A DNA stretch of 64,000 bases. It comes from Adiantum capillus-veneris. Its lineage: Eukaryota; Streptophyta; Polypodiopsida; Polypodiales; Pteridaceae. The translations under genes and the position numbers were made by a program. This document shows positions 1 through 9,700 of this stretch, in pieces. The stretch spans positions 61,088,709 through 61,152,708 of the forward strand of contig CM043971.1 of assembly GCA_014529385.2 (NCBI GenBank), in the 5' to 3' direction. Within the stretch, counting starts at the first letter, position 1; each line of letters opens with the position of its first letter. The notes below the pieces were generated by a model. It had not been told where the DNA came from and made no database searches. It saw nothing but the letters and a program-made list of their open reading frames with translations.

Positions 1-1839
1 AAGTTTTAGGTGAAGCCTTCAAAGGAAATGCTTGCAGATGTCATCCTTGGACATTAGTGGTAGACCAACACAAGGCCTACAAAGAAGATAAAATGCTAAT
101 ACTCTCTTTTCCAAGAGGTAGCAAGCAACATTTACAGGTACCGTTAATGCTAGATTCAGAGTTGTAGAAGTCACAAGAATTGAAGACAAATCTTGCAGAC
201 AAAGGTAAGGCTAAAGTGGAACTTCCACCGATTAGCACAAAAGGTGTGACAACTTATGCCTCTACATCAAAGAACCCTCTTGGATCAACTTCTTCAAGAA
301 AGTGAGGCTTTCAAAACTTCAAGTCAATTGCTGACCCAACTGAAACCTCTAAGGAGACGCCCAACAAATCAAAGGTATATCAACCAAAGTACTCAAGAAA
401 GAAAAGGAAAGTCAAGCAAGTGTTTGTTCTGAACAATTTAGTCAAATTCAATGATCCGCTTTGGATTAAAGACGGGAAATCAACACAAAAACACAAACAC
501 ATGCATGAAGATATCAAGAAGTCAACAAGACCTAGAGCGAAACAAAGTCAACAATGGAGATACAAAGGTCATCTAGAGATTTGGATTCTCAAATCTTCCA
601 ATGCTCGTATTCAAAATGCAAATGCTGGCAGCCAACAGAGGCCTACAACAACATCAAAGACTTCTTACAACATGCCCAATTGGAGAATCAAACAGATAAT
701 GGAGTCTTCATAATCAAAGAAGGACAACCCAACCAGTGCGAATGTAGATTCAGAGAAGATAAAACAGATCCCAACTTGGTCCTTCACTAATCCTCTTTTT
801 GAGGATTCAAGCTTACTTTTACTTGAAGAAATGTTTGTATAGTAAGCTCAAGAATGTAGAAATTCAAATCGCTAGGGTGTAAAAAACACTCTTTGGGTCG
901 GGCTGATGAGTCATATAATGAGCAAAAGCATTAGCCCCAAAGCTTCAAGTCATATTAAACTATGTGCTAAGAGTCATAGTTATTAGGCTTACGCTCAACC
1001 TGGAAGAGTTGAGAATATCTAAGTCATTCACTCATGCTGGATGAGATGAGCATAAGAGTCAAAGTCTATTAACTTACAATTGGTGGAGTGTAGTAGAGTC
1101 AAACACTCACACACAGTGCACAGTAAGATGAGATCACATATCCTTGTCACAACGAAAACCATTCTTAAAGGGATGCCAGCTTGCAAAGCCATGTCATACG
1201 CTTTTATAGATACACCATCTTTCTGAATAACCCCTCAAACTTTTTCTTGCACATCATATTGTTTCCCATGTATTTTTGTGTATGCATAAATAGGATGTCC
1301 TATTATTGGACATATGCATTAGAAACTCGTTTTTGCTTCCACCTATGCACCTTGAGTGGACTACAACAGGCAAACCAATCCTCCATCATGCTCCCCTCTC
1401 ATATTTTCTTCCTTTTTTAATTCCATGTCTATCAGCAAATAATCCCTTGAGTACTTTATTAATATTTCCCATGCTAGTAAGTATCCACTAATGCACTTAT
1501 CCCAAAGGCACTTTTTACCCACTGGGTTTTTGCCCTGTGGTCATCCAAGTATTAGACCCTAATTTAGAACCTCATCATTCTACTTCCTTTGTACATACTT
1601 TTCATAAATAAAAAACAGCCTCATCATTATGCTATTACAACGGACAAATGAAACATCATCTCTCACATCAGACATACTCAGACCAATGAAGATGTTGTAC
1701 CAAATTGAACCTCATCAAAAAACTCAATGACAAATGAAGACAATCAGCTCATCAACAACCAATCAAAAATCGTCCACAGCCTCTACGGATACTTTTCAAA
1801 CAGTGCCCTAGGACGCGCACTAAAATCAAAAGGGGGAAA
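1..1839. other. Unrecognised region upstream of an LTR
   Basis: No gene can be supported here. A (+) frame at about 26-309 reads through one TAG and looks protein-derived, with a start like CRCHPWTLVVDQHKAYKEDK; a Cys-containing (+) stretch lies at 554-790. Neither resembles a family I recognise. The region ends in the purine-rich run AAAAGGGGGAAA directly before the TG of the LTR at 1840, as a polypurine tract would. The likeliest reading is the decayed 3' internal part of a retroelement entering from the left edge. Confidence 0.35.
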
Positions 1840-2443
1840 TGTTAACTGAGTCAATGTCGCTTAACAGAAGATGCTAAAGAGGAAGATGTACAAATGCACA
1901 TCGAAGATCAAGATAAAGAAGCAGTGAAGATTAGAGTTACACATTTTCAACATTTTCCCGCAATGGTCATGTAGTGGAGCTCGAATGGCCTTGGGCGCTC
2001 GGACATTGCATATTTTTACCCTAGGTATATAAAGTAGTGTGTAAAAGAAATTAGGGTTCTCAAGCTCATTTGTTGAGAGCACGCTTTGGTGAGAGCTCTT
2101 GAGGTGTGTGGCTATGGATTCCTTGAGCTTCTCCTTCCCCATGTGACTTAGTCCCTCTCTAATTTTGTGTGATTAGTGGTTAATCCCTCTCTAATCTTGT
2201 GTGATTGTCCTCTTCTGCTGGTGTGTGCATGTAGGTTTGACTAGAGTGTGGTTCTCAATAGATCTATGTGTGTATGCTTGTGATTAGTGTGTTGCATAAT
2301 AGGATTACTGTTGTGTGCGTCTTGCAGTCATTAGTGTGTGTGATTCGGTTGATTAGAGGTGACGAGAAGTGGATGTGGAGATTGCCCAACATTGTGGCTT
2401 AGCTACTCCATAGACCGAGAAGCTCACCTCATACAGTTAACCA
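1840..2443 (+). mobile_element. LTR remnant (3' or solo LTR)
   Basis: The segment begins TGTTAACTGA and ends with an imperfect inverted match, CAGTTAACCA, giving the TG...CA ends of an LTR. A purine tract sits immediately upstream and a TATA box (TATATAAA, 2026-2033) lies inside, followed by pyrimidine-rich DNA as in an R/U5 region. No primer-binding site follows it, so it is either the 3' LTR of the element running off the left edge or a solo LTR. There is no second copy in the window, so the superfamily is undecided. Confidence 0.55.
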
Positions 2444-2825
2444 TTTATGTTGCCATGATTAGCTCACTAAATGTGTGAGTGTTTCCATGTCCTAGCCGGG
2501 TAGCTCATTCCTCCGAATTGATAATTTTGTTGGTCATTGGAGTGATGCATGGTTTTTAGGACCCCTTCTGAAGATGCAATAAAGGCACAGTCAGTTGTTG
2601 GGGAGATGAGGATACTCTAGTCCAAGGGATCTCGAAAGAGAAGAAAAATCTACTTCACAAGCACCAAAGAGTAAAAAGTGCCATGGATAGAAGATACGTG
2701 GGAACGAGCTCTTATGCATGCCTACAACCTATATCTTACAGAATAGCCCATTCTAGGTGTGAATTTCTAGTGAAATTTACACGAGAATGTTCGTGTGGAC
2801 TCACAGCACAGCATACTCCGTTTTC

Positions 2826-2966
2826 ACTTTTTACCGACAGTAAATATTTTTTACCACAGTAAATATTTTTTACCTACAGTAAATATTTTTCACCTACATG
2901 GTAAATACAAATCACTTTTTACCTACAGTAACTTTTTTTACCCATGGTAAATATTTTTTACTGCAC
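2826..2966 (+). repeat. AT-rich tandem repeats in E1 U3
   Basis: Five to six imperfect units of about 18-22 bp, each built on TTTTTACC(T)ACAGTAAATA, lie about 0.5 kb upstream of the TATA box. The same block recurs in the 3' LTR (about 11,249-11,389). Position and structure fit an enhancer-like array; that role is inferred. Confidence 0.7.
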
Positions 2967-3466
2967 CATAAGTATTTGATAGGTAACAGTTCACTGTTAC
3001 TAGAAGCAGTGATTGGGCATCAACAATGCAGTTACAGGAGGAGAAAAGGGGAAAATCTTATGGTAAAGATGAGTCAACAGGGATAAAGACTTTTGAGTTG
3101 AAAAGAGACATGCTGATTTTTTCAAAGAACACATGTCTAAATAAGCCATGGTTGAGGATTTTTTGAGAATTTGATATTCAGGAGGACCCAGCTTCCACCT
3201 CCCCCCCGCAGGTCCCCCCCTGACATGTGCAGAACCTCCAGTTTCAACACCCACCTTACTTGCTCTTAAATGCTGGTCAAGGCCTTATCCCCATGTGTCA
3301 CAATCAGAAAAATCAGCATTTACCCTCCCCTCTCACATCACTCTAGAGAATATCTTGATGGTGACATATCAGGTGACCTCAATCTGTTGACCACCCTAAG
3401 CAAAAAGTAACCCCAATCAGCGGATTTAAGCATGTTTATCCCTAATCCTAAACCCTCTTAGAAACC

Positions 3467-3474
3467 TATATAAG
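3467..3474 (+). promoter_or_regulatory. TATA box of the E1 LTR promoter
   Basis: TATATAAG in the context CCTATATAAGGAGGCC, about 600 bp before the LTR end. The identical motif is at 11,890-11,897 in the 3' LTR. Transcription would start roughly 25-35 nt downstream. Confidence 0.65.
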
Positions 3475-4075
3475 GAGGCCTTCTCTCACTCAAAACCAAC
3501 ACTTCACCCACTTCACCAAGCAACGAAGCTATGACGACATTGCTCACAACGAGGAGCTATGGATGGAGCTCTACTCTCTCTCCCTCTCTCTCTCTCCCTC
3601 TAGTATGCTACATTACTAGCCCTAAAACCTAAATAAGGAGTCTTCTCTCATGCTCCATGGCCACCATCCTCGCCATCATTCTCTAAGGTATTGATGTGTT
3701 GCTAGTAGGATCATACCTACTTGCTGGGTTGATTGTTTTTGACAAGGGATTATGCCATCCTTGGCTTGCTTCTCTAGATCTTTGTTATGTATGATCAGAT
3801 GCCGTTGTATTGTTAAGCTGATGTCTTGTGTATATATATGCTACATAAGGTCCCTAAGCTTCGTTTCTATGTGTTTTGCCATATGTTTTGATGCCATCAT
3901 AATGCCAGAAGTCTCACTTGCCTATGTGCACTATGTGTGAGGTCCCTAAACCTCTTAATTTAGGGTGGTGCCCCCTTTGTTTTGTTCTTTGCTTGTTTGC
4001 ATGAGGCGTGGTTTGTGGAGTGTGCACGAGTACAGAGGCCACCCGATTGCACTTCTCTTTTTCCCGATATCATTT

Positions 4076-4093
4076 TGGTGCCCCCACTGAGGA
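4076..4093 (+). other. E1 primer-binding site
   Basis: TGGTGCCCCCACTGAGG begins 3 nt after the LTR end, where a tRNA 3'-CCA would pair with TGG. The first 12 bases are identical to the site in E2, although the LTRs differ completely. It does not match the Met (TGGTATCAGAGC) or Asp (TGGCGCCGTTGCC) sites common in plant elements. I cannot name the primer tRNA. Confidence 0.7.
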
Positions 4094-4144
4094 GGGCTAC
4101 ACAGACCTTCAGTCCACAAGCAATGAAGATGTGCAATCTACAAC

Positions 4145-4330
4145 ATGGACGAATGGCGTGAGGAGTTTGCAAATTGGAGAACAGAAGAGGAGGAGGCTTT
4201 AGAGGCCTTAAAAGCTTTCATCGAGGTCTTGTTACCATGTTGCAGTGTCATTGAAATTCAAGAAGTAAGTTCTTCTACATGCCTTGTTCGTGATCGTCGC
4301 CAACGAAGGAGAGTAAGAAGAAGAGCTTGA
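4145..4330 (+). CDS. Short leader ORF of E1 (61 aa, unknown)
   Basis: First ATG after the primer-binding site, 73 nt past the LTR; the first accessory ORF of E2 begins at almost the same distance (75 nt). The product is acidic in its first half (WRTEEEEALEALK) and ends in an arginine-rich tail (RDRRQRRRVRRR). No relative is visible in E2. It may be a real small protein, an upstream ORF affecting translation of gag, or chance. Confidence 0.3.
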   Translation: MDEWREEFANWRTEEEEALEALKAFIEVLLPCCSVIEIQEVSSSTCLVRDRRQRRRVRRRA

Positions 4331-4350
4331 TATACCTCTCCTCTCAACCT

Positions 4351-4542
4351 ATGAGTGCTCCAGAAACCTCCAACGCACACGAGCTTGAAATATTCTACAT
4401 CAACATACACGAAGGTACTGTGACACACATTAAGGGAAGAGAAAGCATCACCAGACCTCTCTTTCCTGAGGAGCCGACTAAGAGGAGGAAGATCACCTCT
4501 ACACCTAAGTGGCCCAAGGCCGCAGCGCGTGCTCAAGCGTAA
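4351..4542 (+). CDS. Short leader ORF of E1 (63 aa, unknown)
   Basis: Reads from ATG at 4351 (MSAPETSNAHELEIFY) to a stop at 4542, starting 21 nt after the previous ORF ends. It contains a basic cluster, PTKRRK, that could be a nuclear signal. No recognisable family. It forms part of the closely packed chain of short frames between the primer-binding site and gag. Confidence 0.3.
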   Translation: MSAPETSNAHELEIFYINIHEGTVTHIKGRESITRPLFPEEPTKRRKITSTPKWPKAAARAQA

Positions 4543-4579
4543 GGTAACATTTGGCTTAATCTCATTAATAAGGGATTAC

Positions 4580-5113
4580 ATGACCACTACAGGCAAGAAA
4601 AAGGCTAGTGAGCAACCAACTTCAACCTCCAACTTGCAACCACGACTCTCACCCCTAAATCCTCCTGAAGCAAAGAGGCGAAGGCTTGCCTACAAGATTG
4701 CCGCCCGTCTGCGAGTGCTCCTAGTGCACTTTGTGAATCCAGACACCACCAATCCCAAGCCAACCTCCTGTCCGCGTGAAGATCACTTTGGATATTGTCC
4801 AAAGTGCTTTGGAGACCGGGTGAAAAGCCTCCCTGCCCTACCTTTGCTGCTAATTTTCAAGAAGTTATCTCAATCTAAGGAAACTATCTTAGTTGATGAT
4901 GTGCTGCACATTAATGGTGTCACTTTCATTCGTCATGCTGATTATGGTAATAGCATCCAATTGTTGCTTTCTAAAAGGCTCAGCATTGTACAAAGTGTTG
5001 CCATCACGCCTTACGTATTCACAGATGCATCAGGAAGAGTCGAAGTGATCCGAGGTGCTGACCTTCTGTGGATGATCAGGCTCATTGGTCCCAAGGTGGT
5101 GCAACTAAGCTAG
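4580..5113 (+). CDS. E1 accessory protein, larger family (about 177 aa)
   Basis: Function unknown. The frame is open from 4529; the first ATG is at 4580. The N-terminal third is polar with a basic cluster (PPEAKRRRLAYK), a candidate nuclear signal. A short Cys pair (YCPKCF) follows at about residue 75. The C-terminal ~95 residues, from SLPALPLLLIFKKL on, share pattern and spacing with the two larger accessory proteins of E2: LP near the start, KKL/RRL about 10 residues later, a V-L-x-[IV] strand, then an IQL segment followed by RLxxVxxV. It ends 16 nt before the small accessory ORF. No enzyme motif is visible. The relationship to E2 is by eye and moderately sure. Confidence 0.6.
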   Translation: MTTTGKKKASEQPTSTSNLQPRLSPLNPPEAKRRRLAYKIAARLRVLLVHFVNPDTTNPKPTSCPREDHFGYCPKCFGDRVKSLPALPLLLIFKKLSQSKETILVDDVLHINGVTFIRHADYGNSIQLLLSKRLSIVQSVAITPYVFTDASGRVEVIRGADLLWMIRLIGPKVVQLS

Positions 5114-5129
5114 GCTCTTGTGTGTAAGT

Positions 5130-5357
5130 ATGGATGCCAATAATGAGAATGATGATCCCCGCATGTTTCCTTTCCATTTTGTGCGTCATATCCGTGTGAA
5201 TATTTGTATTGATAGAAAAATCTTTTATCAGCAAAGAATAGCCCTGTTGTTTGGAGCCGAGAGACTTGGGGAAATCTTGCGCTCTCCTCATCCTGTCATT
5301 CTACCCTTACTAGACTATTACCATTCCTTTGATGTGTCGATCTTCATCCTATTTTGA
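5130..5357 (+). CDS. E1 accessory protein, small family (75 aa)
   Basis: Unknown function but clearly conserved. From ATG at 5130 the product contains FPFHFVRHIRVNICIDRK, then FGAERLGEIL, PVILPL and a terminal SFDVSIFILF. The same blocks, in order and ending in the same LF-stop, occur in two adjacent ORFs of E2 (34,019-34,237 and 34,259-34,471) and in a fossil at 13.2 kb. Conservation between elements whose LTRs are unrelated implies selection on the protein. It starts 16 nt after the larger accessory ORF and ends about 90 nt before the gag ATG. It is basic and aromatic-rich, with no membrane segment or zinc motif. Confidence 0.72.
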   Translation: MDANNENDDPRMFPFHFVRHIRVNICIDRKIFYQQRIALLFGAERLGEILRSPHPVILPLLDYYHSFDVSIFILF

Positions 5358-5448
5358 GCTAAGTTGTGCTAAAGCTCCAAATTGTAATTACCATACTCTA
5401 TTTTAAAATAAATTGGAGCTGTTTGTGTACTTGTTTACTCTCTCACTT

Positions 5449-6744
5449 ATGGCCTTCCCTAATTTTTATGGTAAGCCTGGGGAGGTTGCTCCAGACTTTT
5501 TGGATAATTTGGAAATGGCCTTTCTGGTATCGGGAAGGGATGACGAAGCTATTAAGTTGAGGGCCTTTCCTTTGGTCTTGAGGGAAGGTGCAAAATTATG
5601 GTATCAAACTTTGGCACCTGAAGAAAGAAGAGACTGGGAGTCCTTAAAGATGGCCTTCATCGAAGAATTTCGCCGCCATGAGCCTCCAGAGGAGATATGG
5701 AGACAGCTCTTAGAGCTACGCCAAACATCACCCAATGACTATAGAAGCTATGAAGGAAAGTTTTCCAACCTGTGGGAGAAATGGTGTGCATCACTAGGTG
5801 AAGGAGAAAGGGCGCCAGAATGCCTAAACAAGGACTGTTTCCTGGCAGGGCTTTACCCCATCCTTCAAGAAAAGGTAAAAGGTAAATTCCCAGATACCTT
5901 TGATAAAGCTATGACTTATGCAAGGGAGAAGGATAGGAAGTTAAAATTCCAAGCTCAACTACAAGGGGGAATGGAGCCTCCACCGCTAGCTCAACCTACG
6001 GCAAGGGTAGTAGCAGGGACAGGAGCAACAAACCAAGAGTCCTCTCAACAAGAATTACTTCAACAAATCACCAATCAACTAGAGAGCCTGTCCATCAATC
6101 TGGTTCAAGGTGTAAGGGCTCCCCAGCCAGGAAATGAACGAAATAGACAAGAAGGACAAAGGCAAGCATGTGAGTACATTTGCTACAACTGTGGAGAGGT
6201 AGGTCACGGCATGTATTATTGCCCCCATCCACGACGCTATCAAGGAAATGGTAATCAAAGACGGCCTCCTCGCCAGCAAGGCACTCCTCCTCGAGCTAGG
6301 CCACTAAATGGACAGAATGCACACGTGGCTCCACCAATCCAAATATTGAGACCCCCTCCTCCACCACCACAAGCACCAGCAGAGATCCCTCCACTACCAT
6401 CGGGAGGGGAGGACAGGGCTGTCTCTGTCATAAGTCTTGACAATGGTAAGGATAAAGGGAAAGAAAAAATGGAGGAAGCTGTTGCCATGCCAATAAAGAG
6501 AGTTAGAAGAGAAAGAACTGATGAAATGGAAGCTTCAGAGCCGGATAAAGGGAATGAGGGTTCCTCCCAAGTGATAGGAGACAATAAAAGGAAGAGTAGG
6601 TCAAGGAGGAACATAGGAGTAGAAGACATTCCACTTGGGGTAGGATCCATACCTTACGACCTGGTAGCAGATGTGAGTAAGCAAGGACCAAAGATTTCAT
6701 GGCAGCAACTCCTCCACCTTTCCCCAAAGATGCGTAGAACCTAG
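5449..6744 (+). CDS. gag: E1 Gag (about 431 aa)
   Basis: Structural capsid/nucleocapsid protein that packages element RNA. The frame opens at 5413, but the first ATG is 5449 (MAFPNFYGKPGEVAPDF), aligning with the ATG start of E2 Gag (MSGYPLFFGEPGEDAELF). The capsid-like part has the retrotransposon-gag pattern (REGAKLWYQTL, WESLKMAFIEEF). A CCHC zinc knuckle, CYNCGEVGHGMYYC (C-x2-C-x4-H-x4-C), lies near residue 245. A Pro-rich stretch and a Lys/Arg-rich tail follow. It ends at TAG (6742-6744); the frame continues without shift into protease at 6751. E2 reads through the equivalent point, so the TAG is either a readthrough codon or a nonsense mutation. Confidence 0.93.
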   Translation: MAFPNFYGKPGEVAPDFLDNLEMAFLVSGRDDEAIKLRAFPLVLREGAKLWYQTLAPEERRDWESLKMAFIEEFRRHEPPEEIWRQLLELRQTSPNDYRSYEGKFSNLWEKWCASLGEGERAPECLNKDCFLAGLYPILQEKVKGKFPDTFDKAMTYAREKDRKLKFQAQLQGGMEPPPLAQPTARVVAGTGATNQESSQQELLQQITNQLESLSINLVQGVRAPQPGNERNRQEGQRQACEYICYNCGEVGHGMYYCPHPRRYQGNGNQRRPPRQQGTPPRARPLNGQNAHVAPPIQILRPPPPPPQAPAEIPPLPSGGEDRAVSVISLDNGKDKGKEKMEEAVAMPIKRVRRERTDEMEASEPDKGNEGSSQVIGDNKRKSRSRRNIGVEDIPLGVGSIPYDLVADVSKQGPKISWQQLLHLSPKMRRT

Positions 6745-6750
6745 TCTAAG

Positions 6751-9700
6751 ATGGTCAGCACCAGGAGGGCTAAGGCAAAGTCAGTTGGGTCTATTAGTGC
6801 AAGAGGCATGAAGGATATCGTGCCAGTCATTGATGCAGAGATTAAGAGTCAGCGAGTCTCCAATGTGTACGTAGATGGTGGAGCCAAGATTTGTGTTATG
6901 ACAGAGAAATTAATGCACAGGTTGGGTTTGGAAGTAAGCGAGCAAACTTCCTTACAAGCTAAGATGGCAAATAATGTAAGGGTGGCTTGTGTGGGAAAGG
7001 TTAATGGAGTGAAGGTTTCAGCTTTTGGTGTTGCAATCTCAATTGATGCTTATGTGATCCCAACTAAGGGGGAGGGCTATCCACTAATCCTTGGAAGACC
7101 TTGGCTTATGGCTATGAAATCTAGGCAAGATTGGGAGACAGGTTCCCTTGAGTTGCGACCAAATCATAAGGTAGGTGGCAAGCAACAAAAAATTGTGTAT
7201 GACATGAAGCAGCGTAGACAACAAGACCTAGAGATGGAGACTTCTATGGATGAATGGAGCACAAGCAGCTGCTCTTCATCTGAGGATGAGTCATCTGAGG
7301 AGGATGCTAGATCTTTGAAAGTCATGGGTATAATACTGCGAAACCCAGAAGGAGAAGGTGGTCAAGACTCTCTAAACAAGGAAGAAGCCACAGGCTTAGA
7401 GGAGATGCTAGCTAAGGACCTACTAGAAGAAGAGAGAGAACCCTATTTGCAGGTACTAAAGAAGCATGCTGGCCTCTTTATAACTGATTACGAGCACATT
7501 AAAGGAGTGACGGTAACCCAACACCATATCCAATTAAAGGAAGGTGCCAAACCAGTGGTGCAAAGGCTAAGGAGATTAGGGCTAGTGCAACAAGATGCAC
7601 TCTTAAAAGAAGTAAAAAGATTACTCAAGGCACGATTTATCTACCCAGTGGAAGATTCTGAGTGGGTGTCTCCAGTTGTGGTAGCACCAAAGAAAAATGG
7701 GAAGTGGAGGGTATGTGTGGATTACAAGCCTCTAAACGCAGCCACAAAAAGGGACCATTTTTCTTTGCCTTTTCAAGATGAAATACTAAATGAAGTGGTT
7801 GGTCATGAAAGGTACACAGTGTGTGATGGGTACTCAGGCTACTTCCAAATCAGAATTGGAGATGAAGACCAAAGAAAGACTACCTTCATAACACCTTGGG
7901 GGTGTTTTGCTTATAGAGTTATGCCTTTTGGTTTAACTAATGCCCCAGCTACTTTCCAGAGGTTTATGAACTTGGTGTTTCAACCTTACGTTGGTAAGTC
8001 CATACGAGTCTTCATTGATGATTTTTGCATTTACAGCTCTAGGGAAGTACATCTGTCCAAGGTTGATGAAGGTTTCACCCGTCTGGCCCAATTGGGTGGG
8101 CAATTGAATAAAGACAAGTTCCACATAGGTGAGAGCAAGGTCACTCTACTAGGCCATGTTGTGTCTCAACATGGTATTGAGGCTGACCCTGAAAAGGTAA
8201 AGACATTGTTAGCTTTACCTACTCCTTCAAACGTGAAGCAACTAGTCTCCTTCATTCAAAAGGTTCGCTACATGGGACGATTCATACATCTCCTTTCTCA
8301 GGCAATCTATTCTTTGCAGCAGCTCACTAAACACACTACATTGACATGGAGTGAGGAGGGTGAAAGGTGCTTTCAAGAAGTTAAAACCATTTTGAGCTCA
8401 TTGCTTGTCGTCCTACAACCCACATGGGGTGAATTATTCTATGTAAATCCTAGTGTAGGTCCAGAAGCTCTAGGAGCTGTCTTGATGCAAAAAGACCCAA
8501 AGACATCTCTCATGAGACCAGTCTACTTCTCTAGTAGAGTGATGACAGCTGTTGAAAAGGGTTTCAGCGCAACTGAGCAATTGGTGCTAGCTCTTAAGTT
8601 TACAGTGGAGAAGTTTCGGGCTTACTTACTTCCGAGACAATTTGTGGTGATCACAACTGAGGAGGTTTTTCCATATGCCCTACAAAACATGGAATTGTCT
8701 CAAAGAATAGCAAAGTGGGTGGTGCAGCTTCAAGAGTTTGACTACACACTACAAGTAGAGGATTCCACCCGTGCTTGTTTGGTAGATGTCCTCACACAAA
8801 GGTGTTATGAGAAGGCCAAGAAAGAGGCACCTAGTAAGGTACCTCCTATCCCGGAGCCTGAAGCTCTACTGGGAGCACATAGTCTGTATTTTGATGGGGC
8901 TTACAAGAGGACCAAAGACAAGGCATCAGCAGGCATAGTAATATTAGGTCTAGAGAAGGAGAAGATCTTTGCAAAAGGGTTTCATCTAAAAGAGGTTCAT
9001 TCTAACAATGAGGCAGAGTACCATGCCCTTGTTTTAGGGTTGCAATGTTGTCTTTCTCAGGGCATCACAAAGCTAAATGTTTTTGGTGACTCCATGTTGA
9101 TTGTTAAGCAAATGGTTGGTGTATGGGCCTGTAAAAATGACAAATTGTCTGTTAAGATGAGGGAAGCAAAGGCCTTGTTGAAGGGTTTTAAAGAAGTTCG
9201 AGTGCACTTTGTACCTAGAGATCAAAATCGAGAAGCAGATGCCTTAGCAGGTGAAGAACTACAAACTCTCATAGTAGGTGCTATCCTTGTGAAAAGTCCT
9301 TTATACCAGGGAAAGGAGGAGCTGCATGATTTACTTTACTTTCTTGAGCATTGTGAAGCACCCTCTGGTATGAGTAAAAGTGAACGTAGGTGGTTGGCAA
9401 AAAAGGCTACCAGCTATAGCTTAGTGAATGAGGACTTGTATTGTAGAGGTAAAGATGCTGTCTTAAGGAGAGTTCTTGCATCCCAAGAGATAAAGGATAT
9501 TTTGTTTAGTTGTCATGAAGGTGTGTGTGGTGGCCACTTTGCACAAGAGATTACTAGCAGAAAGATTTTACAAGCAGGGTTCACGTGGCCAAGCCTCCAT
9601 CGAGATGTACAACATTGGTGCCGCACATGTGAGGTTTGCCAAAAAGCTGGACCAAGGCGTCTTACCCATGAAAATCAGCATCCAATCAAAACCTATGGGC

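Larger units (their letters stand above)
2543..4072 (+). repeat. E1 5' LTR
   Basis: Nearly identical to 10,966-12,483. It starts TGATGCATGG and ends CCCGATATCA. U3 carries AT-rich tandem repeats and a TATA box. A CT-rich stretch downstream of the TATA box (about 3571-3601) is roughly 14 bp longer than in the 3' copy. Short ORFs in it on both strands recur in the other LTR but lack any protein signature and are not genes. Confidence 0.93.

Noticed and set aside
1181-1491. Overlapping plus-strand ORFs in the left region
   Set aside because: Composition typical of AT-rich non-coding DNA; no homology pattern seen.
3000-3254. ORFs repeated at 2898-3254 and 11,321-11,677
   Set aside because: Inside both LTRs of E1; conserved only because the LTRs are copies.
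6255-6727. Minus-strand ORFs of 131 and 74 aa
   Set aside because: Antisense to the Pro-rich tail of E1 Gag.
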